Source: Bugulina stolonifera (taxonomy: Eukaryota > Bryozoa > Gymnolaemata > Cheilostomatida > Bugulidae). From it: 64,000 bases of DNA. The notes beneath the pieces were generated by a model that was given only the letters and a program-made list of their open reading frames with translations, was not told where the DNA came from and searched no databases. The stretch covers positions 13,665,929 to 13,729,928 of the forward strand of contig OW285187.1 in the NCBI GenBank assembly GCA_935421135.1, in the 5' to 3' direction. Made by a program: the position numbers and the translations under genes. Shown here piece by piece: positions 1 to 13,400 of the stretch (position 1 is its first letter; each line of letters begins with the position of its first letter).

Positions 1-78
1 CTAAATGATGTCCAGTAACTGCTACAACTTTGTAAATCAGGTGGATCTACATGTAAGTCTAACTACAACTGCTCCTAC

Positions 79-3000
79 CTCGTCATGAGGTTGACATATG
101 GTGAAGAGCTGTTTATGTCGATTCACAGACCGATTCTGTTCATTTACATTGTCTATCTCATCAATGGGTGTCTTGTCTAGTAGGTGAGGCAGAAGGTCAT
201 CAGGCTTTGAGCTCTTTAGATCTAGCACACTATTGGCCCAGCTGCCTCTGGAGACATCATTGAGCCTAATAGAAGATCTCTTTGACTCGCCCTGCATATG
301 AAATAAATCTGTCCATTACAGCAATAGAAACGTGATGATAAACACCTTTGGGAAGGCATTTTGTACAGCGGAACAAGTGACCAATTGTATCCCGCTACAT
401 CTGATGAAAGATTATAACATAAGCACATACATAAAGTAAAACAGTTGCTCACATTAGGTCAGACTTGCCATCAGGCTGCTGAAGGACAGAATTCTAAACC
501 ACAACCTTTCTAGTTATGATTATTATTAAATTTACGCTATATGTTATAATATCAGGGTGGGTGAATATATAATATAAAATATCATTCACACTGACAAAGT
601 GATACAAAATAACAAAAGAATAAAATTTATCTGATGGCCAGCATTCTACAAAGTTAGAACATACATTGTATTTGCCTCTAGTGTATCTTAAGAGATGAGG
701 CAGATAATCAAGTAATCACAAGCCAGCACCAGGGCAGACTGGGTAGCGATTACATGGTAAGAATGGTGCTGACAGACTAGATATCACCCTGTATATACTT
801 ACCCTGTATATACTCACCCTGTATATACTTACCCTGTATATACTTACCCTGTATATACTTACTCTGCATATACTTACCCTGTGTAGTGGAAGTATCTCTT
901 CCACAACGTCTATTTCATAGTCCAGCTTAGTTAAAGACTTCTGAACCTCTACAACTTCTCCACTCTTGGATTTAGAGTTCTGACTTGAACTATAGTTTAG
1001 GTATCTGTATATTAAGAAATTTGTTAAAATTATTGCATGTATAGCAGTGCAATGGTACACATACCAGGTACATAGAATATAGTACACTGCCTAAACCTAA
1101 ACTGACATCAAACAGGCAGTAAAAGTTGACAACCAAATCCTCCTTTCTAAAATACACTGGGACTAGGTATAACACTCAAGGATACCCTCAAAGAGTTTGT
1201 GGAAAATTTTAGGAAAAATCTGTGTAGTATTCTGTTAATAAAAAACCAACGAATACAATACTGGTAATGGTTATATCATTACTCATACAGCTTTGGCTTC
1301 ACGGTGCATAAATTATCCTGTCAGTCACCTCACTTGCCACAGATTACACTGTAGGGTCACCTACTGCTACTGCTACTAGTACTGTCCATATGCTGCCTAC
1401 TTATATGTTATACACAGGTCCTCATGTGTATGGTACATATACATGTATATACACAATTAAACATAGGCTTTCCGTACATGAATATAGTTATATGTCCAGT
1501 ACATACTATACAAATACTTTACACATCAACATATACACATTCCTTGTATTATATAGGGACTACAATGTATATACATATACATGTACATGTATATACAGGT
1601 AATATATAATACAAATACATATAGGCCTACATGTAAACCTGTAACACGCATACATTGTACATACCTTCTGTTGTAGACAGTGTAGTCATTACCATAACTG
1701 TTGATACAATCTCGGACTCTCCCATCTGCCTCAGCTCTGAAACATGAAAGATTAATGTATAGATTTACAAGAGAAAGAGGTAAATTGTTGGGATTAATGG
1801 GATAATGCAATATTTCACTCTGGGTCCTAACTCAAAAGTATGAGCAGTTGGTTACACGCATACAAACAGTAATCTAGGCATACTACTCCTTGCAGTCTGC
1901 AACAAATGCACAATTTTCCAATGAAATTTCTAATATGTTCTGCCTCATTTGTCAAATCAAACCACAAACTTAAAGTATGTACACTGTATTATAAAAATAG
2001 ATTTTATAAAACGCCCATTAGAACCTAGGTTAGGCTTGATTAACATTCAGACCTAGGTGTCCAAAACCGTACTGTTCATACATGCTAGAAAATTAAAGTA
2101 TTTTTTTATAAATAGAATTCAAAACAGAAAAGAAAGTAATACAACAGGAGAAACCTAAATTCATAATATATTATTTGTAAAAGAGTTGGTAGAAATCCAG
2201 TATAGGTGAGATGAGAGAAGATATATATGAGTCAGTATCTCCATACTCGTCTGAGTCATTGAACAGTTCCATATACTCCACGACATCTGCCGACAAGTCA
2301 TCCTTAGTTCTCCTATGGTAGCTATCCCCATACCCAGGATGTCCCTCCTCCTCCTCAAACATTATACCAGCATATATGCGAGTAATCCAGTGTAAATATT
2401 TCCATTTCAGATGGAAATTATGATTTACAGGTAGTAGTGAGATAATATGAGTCCAAATTGACTTTATCTAGCAGTCCTCAATCTCTACCATGTTGGTTAG
2501 ATATAACAATCTGTAACTCGGTGCCTTCTCCCAGTTATAGAATACTGCTAGCTGGTACAGGTGTTGTAGCATAAGTAACCATCCATATGACAGACCAACT
2601 AATGTGACTCACGACTGGCAGTTAGCCAGAAGTGTTAGATTACCATGACTTGCATGGCTGAGCACGCTAGCTCTATCCTCCATTACAAAGCATGTACATT
2701 TTTTGGAGTTGCTCTTCCGAAAAATAACCAAAAAGTGGGGACAACTCTGATTTGCTGTTTATGTACATGTATGCCTACACATTATTATAATATATTATTA
2801 TATTACAGCTGTGCTTACTAATAAATTGTAATACGTAATTGCCAGAAGTGTGTTACATGTATATGAACATTAGACAGAACGTATAAAGTTCAATGTACAG
2901 TTTTATATCTGTAACTAGTGTGGTATCTGTAGCTAGTGTGGTATCTGTAGCTAGTGTGGTATCTGTAGCTAGTGTGGTATTTGTAGATAATGCTAAAATT

Positions 3001-3980
3001 CTAATTTGCCTAATTGAGCCCATCTTTACAACATTCTATAGTCTATACAATTCATAAGAAATAGGCAAAAATGTATCTCCATTTTACAATCAGACACCCA
3101 CCCTGGCTCAAGCACAATAGGTTCAGCTACTCTTTGCTGTCGACGAAGAAGTCCCACAAACACATCATCCTCAGGGAAGTCAACAAAGGGAATGCAGTGA
3201 TGCTGTTCGTAGGCTCTCTGTTGATGAACAATCTCTTCAAAATCTGGAGGGTCCACCACGTCACTAACTGGGATCTACAGATAATTTCATAACAAGTACT
3301 ACATTACGTCCAGATTTCAATGGATTTACTAGAAGTAGAAGTGGTAGTAAATAAGACTGTGCCTTTGAATAGCCAGGGATATGGAGCATCCGGGACCTAT
3401 GAGCACTAAATCTCCATGTGGAAGATCTAGGTTCACTTCCTGTAAAAAAGCACCCAGCCTTGAAATACTCCTGCACCACATAGCCCCATTCTTGACCTCA
3501 AACTAGAAAAAATGCTGATCTCCCCTGGTTCTAGCAATTTTACCTGGGACTATTAATGGGATGAAAACTGGTACTCTTTTGTATAACCAGGGATGTGAAA
3601 AAGCATCCTCCTAAAGCAGTATTGTAGAAAGGGAAAACATAATCACAAGCAGAAATACTGGGTCATATTACCATCGGATTCCATATTCCAGATATAAACA
3701 CATAACAGTATAATATGTAGCCTATATAAGTTCTGTACATAGTAGCCTACATGTAGCCTACAAACGTATATAAATTAGATGTGTATATATAAATTGTAGT
3801 ACAATATACATAAGAGTACAAGATGACCTGTTATTAGTGTCAGTCTAGTAACTAGTAAACACTTACTGTACAAGAGTTGTAGGATCCCTGGCCTGGTGCA
3901 GAGCTCATTGTACTGCTCAGAGATAGCGAGCTGTTCATTACACTGATACCATAGTTCACATCGGAGAGATACTTGGAGGT
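79..3980 (-). CDS. DOCK6/7/8-type (DOCK-C) guanine nucleotide exchange factor, N-terminal part, incomplete at both ends
   Basis: DOCK-C proteins activate Rac/Cdc42 at the membrane and cytoskeleton through a C-terminal DHR2 domain; only the N-terminal region lies in this window. Minus-strand exons, in order, are 3980-3867 (tentative), 3274-3102, 1736-1665, 1004-878 and 291-79. They sum to 699 nt (233 codons) and every junction keeps the frame (phases 0, 2, 2, 0). The second exon has the family's VDPPDFEEIV..FPEDD block, the third RDCINSYGNDYTVYNRR (compare the conserved Cys-Ile..Tyr..Asp-Trp..Val-Asn-Arg stretch), and the last SWANSVLDLKSS, LLPHLLDKTPIDEID and NRHKQLF, typical of DOCK6/7/8 ahead of the DHR1/C2 domain. 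The gene leaves the window after a GT donor at 78. Upstream exons with the start codon were not found. A 15-bp repeat sits on the donor of exon 1004-878. Family assignment is from recalled conservation. Confidence 0.88.
786..882 (-). repeat. 15-bp minisatellite that repeats a 5' splice site
   Basis: The unit CCCTGTATATACTTA occurs about 6.5 times. On the minus strand each unit reads CAGGGTAAGTATATA, a near-consensus splice donor. Candidate donor G positions are 877, 862, 847, 832, 817, 802 and 787. The array begins exactly at the end of the DOCK exon 1004-878 and stays open in the exon's frame as repeated RVSIY pentapeptides. Confidence 0.9.
2171..2362 (-). other. acidic open frame inside a DOCK intron; optional exon or chance ORF
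   Basis: The minus strand is open across about 63 codons with an acidic, coding-looking composition (EEEEGHPGYGDSYHRR, then ELFNDSDEYGDTD). It lies between DOCK exons 3274-3102 and 1736-1665, which already join in phase to give the family's continuous sequence, so a constitutive transcript should skip it. A clean acceptor/donor pair was not found. It could be an alternative exon or a chance frame. Confidence 0.25.
2906..2985. repeat. 18-bp tandem repeat, about 4.5 copies
   Basis: The unit TATCTGTAGCTAGTGTGG is repeated four times with a single early variant and a degraded partial copy after it. It lies in a DOCK intron. Confidence 0.9.
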
Positions 3981-6900
3981 CTAAAATCAATCATAGTTAC
4001 ATAACAATCAGTCTAGTAGTAGTGAAATAATGATACCTTGGACTAAACTGTCTGCAGAGGACACACCTTCAACAGTTTTTAAATAAAACTACTCATGGAG
4101 CCCCAATGAATGAATATAACTAAAACTGATAGTCTTTTCTATGAACACTAATACAAAGAACTATGTATGCTACCGAGAAGAAATTTGATAATAATTATGT
4201 ATAATTCACTAAATAATGGGTAATCTTGCAGCTCTTTCCAATGTCATGCCTACACTTAACAAATGTTTATTTGGATAACAAAACCTAAGAGCAGATTTTC
4301 CCTGCATATCAGCGCTTTTGCAAACAGCAATAGATGATGGCATAGTACATCACATATACATTTGTACTACCCTACAATATTATTAAGAATGCTAGCAGAG
4401 ATAAGACTCATCATAATCAATAAACAGTAGTTTCTTCTTCAATATGCAGGTCTAGATTATACTGTGCTTTGCATAGACCAGTATAATATAGAGGGTATAG
4501 ATTGGAGTGAAATTCTGTTGCTATAACTATGGGAAACGTTTCAGTTTTTTATAACAATTTTAAACGTAAAATTAGTACAAAGTTTGTTCTGCACTGATAT
4601 ACACCTATTTATGAGTATCCCCCAATCATTTCCTGTTCATATCACATTAAATGACAATGCCTAACACTTTTGGGCATCTTCTGGGTATTATTGGAGTAAA
4701 ATTGCTCACATTGTTCCATTTTAACAGAATAATTTGAAACTTGAGTCATGCAACTCAATACCCTTATAGATAAGCATCACAAACTGATTTCAATGATACA
4801 AAATTATATCAGTACTCCTATAACTAGTTTGCAATTTAATATTTTCCAAGAAAGGGGTGTAGCAATTTTGCAGCTGAGCATAGCGAAAGATACTCTAGAG
4901 CATTAATATCATGCTCAAAGGTATTGTTTCAGGCAGGAACGTGTCCAATCAAACACAACACTAGCAAATGAAACTATCTGTCTGAATAACAAACTTCATC
5001 TGCGGTCACTGGTAGAATTTGACGTGTAAGCCTAAGTAAGTTTGGAGGCAGGTACAACAGCTGACCTTGGGCTGTTTTAGGTTGTGCTGCAACTTCATTA
5101 TTACATAAACTGTTAAATTAGAAGTTATATAACACCACTTGAGGAGGGACAGTGGCCTTACAACGCACATTTGCAACCTACTAGAAAAAGCCTTTTTCTG
5201 CTTGAGTCGGTATTGTAAGCATAATGAATAGGTAGTAGGCCTACAGGCCATTTTACAAGCAGGACTCGCCTATAAACTTGGGCAAGGTGAATCCAGCACT
5301 CATAGTTTGCCCCCATGGAGTAACTTGATTGCTAGCATAGTAATATTACAACTTGGGGCGTCTGGAGGGGGAAGAAGGTTAGCACACCGGAATATCCTAA
5401 CAAGGGATATTCGTCTTTTGCCAGACTCGGTAGTCATTCTTTGTGATTCCTGTCTTATTTCTTTTTCTCAAGTCAAATTTGCTATGCAGGCATAGGCCTA
5501 TGTGTATCATGTTTCTAGATCAAGCTATTGAGTGTAATATTACCCCAAGAATCATTCCACACAGAAAGCCAATCTAAATTCTCTCAAAGAGTAAAAAATC
5601 AAAGTGAGTATGCCTAAAACCAAAGCAGTACCTACTTCATTTTTATATGATTAAAAGAAAATCTCTGTCACTCTGTAAACTGCCGAAGCATCCAGTTGGA
5701 GCAAAATTTAGACTTTTGGTTAGTTAGTATACATGTATTAGAATAATGCTGCTACTGTTCTGACTACAGGTAGATGTTAATTCTAGAGTACAAGAAGTTA
5801 AAAAATGTGGAACGAAATGAAACAAATAAATCGTTTGATGACTTACACAATTCATGAAGAGCAGAAGGCAGAGATTCGTGAGCTAGAGGCTTATGTTATA
5901 TAATATGATTATGTGGGAAGATTGATGCCAGTTCTCTAATGACCCAATGTTATGCTTTCTTCAGATGGCTCTATTCTGCATAAGTATTACCAATAACCAA
6001 CCGGGAAGTGCAGAACAGAACATTAAACGAAATAGCCCTTGTTCCTTGTAACAATTGAATCATGGGTTTTCTTTGTTTAGTTTTGATTAGCCTCACAACC
6101 CAACTTTCTCAAACACAACACTAAATCTGCTGACCAAAAGTAGGCTACAAAACTGCTACTAACTACACTGTCAAGTTTAAAGCGAATAAATAAAAATATG
6201 TAGACATCTAACAGCAAAAAATATAACGATTATATTTAAAATATATTATAATTATTATAGATGTTTACAACAACCTAATAATGGTCTATAATAGTAATTA
6301 ACACAATAGGCCTATATAAATATGAATATAAATAGCAATATTGAATGTATGTCTAATTTGATAATGATAAATAAAACAATATGATATCATTGACAACGAA
6401 AACCATCTTTGCCATAGGCCTAACGGTACCATATTATAATGAATAAATTATTATCATCATGCATGTTATTATATAATCCTATCCTGTACTCTACCCTCCC
6501 GGCTTAAGGTAGGCTTATGGCTCATGGCTGACTTATACGGCCCATGCTAAATAGTAAATATCATATACATAGGTCTACATGCTACATATAGAATGAAGAT
6601 TTATATAATTATTATGAAGGACATGATTAATGACTATCGTGGTGATAACGATACTGAATCATATTGATTTTCTATTGAACATCTACATGTATTGGACATC
6701 ACATTGGTACTAGATTTAATATTGAATTCAATCATTATTATTATAATTATCATGATTATCATTTACTTTTGTACACTTTTGACGACATTGAACACCCGGG
6801 AACTTTAAAGTAAAAGAAGTCTCTCATTTGGTTAACAGTTACAGTGGGCATAGGGATTTTGGTCACAGGGGTGACTGCAACCTGCTGTTTTATTTCCCGT

Positions 6901-8157
6901 CAATAGGCATGTTTGTTAGTTAGTAGTCCTCCTTCACTATTTTACAGAGGGTTGGACTACCAAACTCTGTTTACAGATGAGTATTTTGTTTGTATCCCTA
7001 CTTTCTAAGTTACATATCAATCATTATCATGTGCAATGTAATTTTTTGTTATCAGAACAATGAGATTATTATAATTATTATAATAATATAATTAATTATT
7101 ATAATATAAAATAAGAATTCAATTATTAAATTATTATTTATCTAATAAATCTGTATCTTATCTAAATCTTTATGTATCTTATGGTCAGTGATTATCATTA
7201 TTATCATTAATTAGGGTTTATATTTTCAATTTGTATCCCAATAACATAACTATAATAAAAAAAGTAAAGATATTATTTCTAAATATAATAGAAAATTATA
7301 ATTGTCATTATCAATTATCATTATGACTATAATACGGTTTATTGTAATTATTATTATGTTTATTAATTATAATCCCTATCTAACTTGTTGGTAATCATCA
7401 ATTAATAGAAACAGCATTTCGGCCTTTCGCCACAAAGATTTGTAATATGGGCTTAGAATCTGCAGGTAAAGAAATGCCTATGTTTTCGCCGAACATAAAA
7501 CAACCTTCAGTGGAATGTTTGCGTGCAAAACAGATTTCTCTTCCGCTCATGTTTGACAACGCGTGGTTTTATCTCTCTATATTTATATTATAATATTACG
7601 TTCTTTCGTAGAATACCTCAAACTCGAAACTCCCCAATAGAACTTTTATTATTGTTACATCAATACAACATGTTTTTTTACTGTTAAATTGTAAGGCTAC
7701 ATAAAATGAAACATTGCTTGTGTTATTTTTATTAATTTTATCTAATCTTAGTTAAAACCGATATTTTCAATTTTGATTTTCTATTGTATTGTTCACATCA
7801 ACTTAGCCTACATCAATCAAAGTCTGTGACGTGCTAGACCGCCGGGGGAGGAGTGGGGCAGAAAGGGCGTGTCTCATTGTTGTACAGTGGTTAGCAGGTT
7901 GGAATACTGTGTTCCAGTAGAAAGCCTGTGCTGGTAATCTACATTTGGGGGCAGAGCGGATACCTGGATTGTACTCATCCAGATAATTTCACTAGGCGGA
8001 TGCCTGGCTGTTTGGATAATTTGTTTGATCACTATTCTTGAGGTCCCTTATGGTACGGGGAGAAAACTGTTGTGGAGGGAATTTCCACTTGCTCGGACAT
8101 ACCGTGGAACTGCCCTCGATTTTGCTCTTGTCTGGACAGTCGATTCTGGTTGGTTCA
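3981..8157. other. intergenic or first-intron DNA upstream of the DOCK exons, very AT-rich from 6100 to 7400
   Basis: No coding exon could be supported here, although the missing 5' exons of the DOCK gene must lie at higher coordinates than 3980. From about 6180 to 7380 the sequence is dominated by TTATTATAAT-type low complexity. A short GC-richer patch at about 7830-7870 and the preceding 7400-7560 stretch could be a promoter, but nothing proves it. Confidence 0.5.
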
Positions 8158-8466
8158 TTAGTTTAGTACATCGTATGACTCACAAAGGGCAGGGTGAGCC
8201 TCCTCTTCAGACAGGATCTTGTATAACAACCTGACATGAGGTGTTCTTCTTTCCTGCAATGGTTGTAGCTTGAACTTTTCTTTGGCTTCAGAAACACCTC
8301 TTCTGCCTTTGATATCACATATCATAAGCACCGGCCCTTTATTTTGTACAAGTTCAAGTGCTTGAATCTCTTTAGCCAAGGAGGGATCCCATGCACAAGA
8401 AGCGTACACAATAAGAGGTAGACAGAGCGACTTGTAGGCTGTGAGCTTTGCATTCTCAGGAGCCCA
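8158..8466 (-). pseudogene. non-LTR retrotransposon ORF2, C-terminal tail only
   Basis: A single open minus-strand frame of about 100 codons carries the usual end of a reverse-transcriptase ORF2: AYKSLCLPLIVYASCAWDPS, then ALELVQNKG, and LQERRTPHVRLLYKIL before the stop. In CR1/jockey-like elements the block L..Y.S.VWDP..........E..QN+A.+F......+.SVT... marks the region just after the polymerase fingers and palm. The catalytic FADD region and everything upstream are missing, so this is a 5'-truncated copy, the common outcome of aborted target-primed reverse transcription. It is a different family from the copy at 16697-17427. Confidence 0.75.
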
Positions 8467-10448
8467 ATACAGTGCACATCAGATCATTCCTATCAGACAG
8501 TGACACATACGATAATGAACGTTGCGACAAAGGCCCAAGACTAATCATAATGATAATTATAATGAATAAAATAAATTAAATGTGATATACTATAGGCCTA
8601 ATTATTATTATCATCATAATAACGATATAATGATTACCTATAAAAATAATTATAATAATATTTTATTTTTTAATAATTATTATAACTAATATATTAATTA
8701 TGATTATTATTCAATACAATATTATGTTAATTTTTAATCAAACATCAATATGGATAGTTATGTTATAGAAATATTTATTATACAATATTTTGAATAAGTA
8801 CAATACTTAGCTATTTACTTATTTTTATACCACACTCAATACTACTATTTTCATTAGTCATAGTGAAGTGTGAGAACTTCAACTTAATAAATATTCATTA
8901 TTTATTACATGTCGCACTTGAGGCTGCAGGGCTTTTAGTATATACAAGCATGCGCTGACTGATTCTCAAATATGCTAGTATCCTGTGGAATTCGGTCGTG
9001 GCCGATATTATCAATAGAATCGCAGTAGTACAAACAAGGTAGTTAGATTCATCACAGACATCAATGGATAACTCAGTGACGACTGGGTGAGCCTTGGACT
9101 ACAAGAACCACTCTGACTGGTGCTGATGTTCAGAATTCTCTCTCAATGTTTTATTAGACACGCGAAGCCATATCCTCAGTGTTTGAAGAAATGGTGGACT
9201 GCAGTGGCTATTGTCTCTAAAGACAGGAGCTTCTGCCAGGCAACAACCCACCTCAATATATACTGCTTCCTGTCCTTACTATAATTAGATTTCTTTCAGC
9301 AACCAAATCTGACCTGAGGATCGCTCAACACCAATTCCTAACCTACATGTAGATATAAGTACAATGCTAGTAGGCCTACTCTAAAACAGAAACTATGAGC
9401 TGCTATGCTTCTATCGGTAGTATGGGGGCTTGCTGATTATCGTATTTCTGTTTTTACCACATCTGCCTGGGAGTTGTAGAGAGTTATACTACATTCAGTC
9501 AAATGAATAGTTCGTTACACAAATTTTACATGAAGTTTGCTATGGCACAGTTTTTAGACGAGGTTTTATTTTTCTGAGTATTATTTCAAACTTACTAGTT
9601 GCCGCAGACTTTATTTTAAACAGAGTTCATGAACTTATTAGCTGAGAATTCGCCCAGATATACATGTATCTACATGTAGTAGGCCCACAGGTATATTTGA
9701 ACTTTACTCGCAACTGCAGGTAACCAATAGTTACTACTGGTAACTGGTAAGTGCATTCATTCCATGCACAAGGTGCTTCCATAGGTGTGTTACATAGATA
9801 AGTGGTGGCCTTAGCCAATGTAAAAAACAAGTGTAATGGGTTTAGTAAATGTAATTATTTTTATAAGCATGGAGTGACAATCTATGTATCAGTTAAATCT
9901 CTTTGTCAACTGCACTGCTTTGTTCAGCGCCTCAGTTCTAATAACATAACTGCTTCGAGCTGTGCATCTAGCCCTGACAGTGGTTGCATCATCATTACTG
10001 GGCATGTGTACTTTCGTCAGCTGTGACCATTGTTCACTGACATCTGGTTATATTGCATAGTTCCAGCCAACATTCTTGATACTGGATGAACTGTAACTAT
10101 GCCGTAAATCATTGGTATGTGTCATTTTACCTATGAGGGAAAATGACTTCATTTCTATTACATTACTTATTAGTATTTGGACTAATGAATAAAATTTTTG
10201 TGCAATAGAAATTAAAACAAAGATTTTTCAAATCGGATAATTAGAGTCTTAAGGTTTTATCGATGCTATTCTGGACCATGATAAATAATTACGTTGTAGT
10301 CAGATGTCTTTTTTGGCGTTCCTTGTGCGTTTTTATCCTACTGAAATGGTCCTACTATATGACTGTATTCACTGCATTTACTTTTTAGATTGCTGACGTG
10401 CATTTGCTGTAGAAAAGATTGAAGCGAATTTTCACAAATTTTCACACA
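8467..10448. other. intergenic, AT-rich; holds the LTV1 upstream region
   Basis: No supportable exon was seen. 8540-8760 is almost pure A/T with ATTATTATAA patterns. The last few hundred bases before 10449 should contain the LTV1 promoter and 5' UTR, but no TATA or other element stands out. Confidence 0.5.
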
Positions 10449-13400
10449 ATGGTAGGTGCCCAGTAAATAGTGGACATGTACATTGTGCAACTTTATCTAG
10501 GAAAGAGAAACTAAAATAAGCTACTTTATTTCACGTCCCTTGTACCTTTTACAAAATGTCGGCTTCATTATTTTTAGTGGCAATTTAAAGTTTCCTCCTG
10601 TAAGCTTATAATAGTGTGACCATGTAGGGTAAAAGTCAACTGATACTCTGTCAAATTATAGGCAGAATATTGAGCACCATTTTAAAATTCACCTGAAGCA
10701 GTAGTAGTTCAGTAGCATCTTGAGTAGACTAGACGTTACTCCACTTAGGCATGACTTACTTCTCAACATATAGCCCAACATTTTACTCTACTTTGAGTCA
10801 ATTCTCATGCACTATATTTTTATGTTCTTGGAATATACGCGGGCATAATATCATTAATGTATGAGGTCACCTGGCTTCGCTATAAATCTTGGTTGCAGTC
10901 ACCATTTACATGTATGTATATATTTGTGTATTTTTCATCGTAGCCTAAAAAGAAGAAGTTCATTGATAAGAAGAATGCCACAACATATCATCTGATACAT
11001 AGGAGTCAAAAAGATCCTCTACAGGCAGATCAAGATGCCTCCCAAATGGTGCTTGTCACTGGAGATGAGGTGAGAATGCTTCTAGCAACACTATCAGTTG
11101 GTATTATTTGCTGTGTAGCCTACTACAGTAATCCCTGCCACAGTTACTGGCCAACTGCAGATGAGGCGGGTTGATACGTTGGTCACCAGCACCCTCAATA
11201 ATCGCTTGCAATAGCCAGTAGTGTTTGTAGTTTGTAGTTCAATAACAATAACAATCTACAGTGTATTATATAATTATTTCAGCTGGCACAGTCTCAGAGA
11301 AAGGAGAGGCTGACAACGATGGGAATCTTCTTTGATGATGACTATGACTATGAACAGCATATCAAGACAGTCGATGACCTCAATATAGTTGAACCAGATC
11401 AGGATATCGAGCTATTTAGAGTTGGCTCCACAGCAGGAGTACGTTACATAAAGTTATACCTACCGGGCAATTTGTAAATTAGAATTGTAAGCATTATTCT
11501 TGGTGGAATAAGAAGATGCCCTCTGATCGAAATTTTAAAACTCCATTCCACAAAACCAATCTTGGCACTTCCTAAATTCATTTTTCTTCTGCATTGCCTG
11601 CATATTTGTATACATATACGTGGTATGCTATCCTGTATAGCAAATGGCGATTTATAGCAGATCAGTTGGTCAGATGTTATTAATACTGATGTGTTTTTCT
11701 ATTCAACAGAGTGCTCTGCCACCAGAGGCGTTACCATCAATAACAGAGGAAGAAATTGGCATGCTGGCATTGGCTGCCCCTATTTCAGGTAAAACTAGCC
11801 TTAGTTTATACAGTAGAATTAAAATTCAACCATGCCAGTGCAGCCATACTTTATGATTTGGTTCATACCGATAATTGGATTTTGGATACTGGTTTCAATA
11901 GTAATATTGTTAAAGAGGGGAATCCAAAATTGACCAAAACCAATCAAAAAGCTGAATAGCTTGTTGGATAGTGCTTAGCATTATCCTAAAAGTTCTACCA
12001 ATGTAAGAGCAGATGATGTCATCTGCCACAAGTTGATCTCAAACAAAGGCAGCCTATGTCAGTTAATCTTGTTATAAAGCATATAGAAAGGTTTTTATTC
12101 AATAACCTTTCTATTGACCAAGAGTTTAGAAATTCCTTCTACACTTTTGATAACATGATACTTAGCCACATATTATATTCACTTGTCTTTTTTATTTCAA
12201 ACATCAAGAAAGTGCAATTAGCAAGAAAACTTCTCATTTAATTGAGGGTATGCTACAATGAGAAGACAACTTCTTCATATTTTCTAAAACTTTCATGAGT
12301 GAATAGAGGTAGTGGGTAGCCTATTTTTCGGTATTTTTCCAAAATACACATAACTACTTGTGGTAAAACAGTATTAGAGCCGAAAGAGAACTAAATAACT
12401 AAATTTAGCAATTACATTTCTCCGCTCATACAAGAGGGGACAACTCAGGAAGACTACACAGCCTATGGGGCGACTTCCACTATAAAGTAATTGTTTGTGT
12501 GTGGATATTATTTTATGGAAACAATAGCAAGATGGACAAGGATGATCGCAAAAGTTGCAGTTAACCTCTCTAATGATAGCTGTGAAAATCACACATTTCA
12601 TTGTAAGGATTGTCACTGCTGATGAATTCTTATGGAAGGTGTAGTTTAGTTTGGTTTAATAAATATTCTAGGGCCAAGATTGGACTGGCACCCAGATATT
12701 GTTGCTGCATTGGACAGTGATAACGACTTCATGGAAGATGAGTTAGAGGACGATTTTATCACCATGGCTAATGAGAGTGGTGATGAGGCAGAGGAGATAG
12801 CTGATGATCGGCAAGGGAGGTGGCTTCGAGAACAAATGGTTGCTGGGTGAGGTTTTACGTATATTTATTTAGGCGGTTCTACTTACATTGCATCTAGGAC
12901 CTGCATGTACATGCATAGAATTCCCAAATTGCCGATGATTGTTTTTTGAAACTTCCATTGTATGTTCATATTAGTATATTGTAATCTAATTGCCTTTTAG
13001 AGCTCATTCGGAATCTCCCACACACTCTGGGGATGAGGGAGATGTATCTTCAGACTTCGGAGATGAACTAGATGATGAAGTGGGCTCACTAAATTTCTCT
13101 GATGGGGAAGATACAAAAACTAGATTCACAAACTATTCTATGAGTAGTTCTGTAATCAGGAGAAACGCTGGGCTTACTCTGCTAGACGAGAGATTTGAAA
13201 AGGTATATTCATGATTTCTATAGAATTTTGTTGCCTTTGCTTAGATAGTTGTGTACTCGTATGCTGCTGTTATTTTCATGTGTTCCAAGTTAAAAGTTGT
13301 ATGACTGTATTTTATGTAGCTCTATGAGCAGTATGACGAAAGTGAAATCGGAGGTTTAGAGCTGGAGGACGTTGAGGGAACAGTAAGTACTGAAGGACCG

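Noticed and set aside
37..80. Extension of the last DOCK exon beyond 79 to the left
   Set aside because: The protein similarity ends at CQPHDE and a GT donor follows; the continued frame is intron read-through.
1390..1620. TACATGTATATACA-rich stretch considered as a regulatory or satellite element
   Set aside because: ACATGTA motifs are scattered throughout the window at low complexity; no unit length or boundary could be defined.
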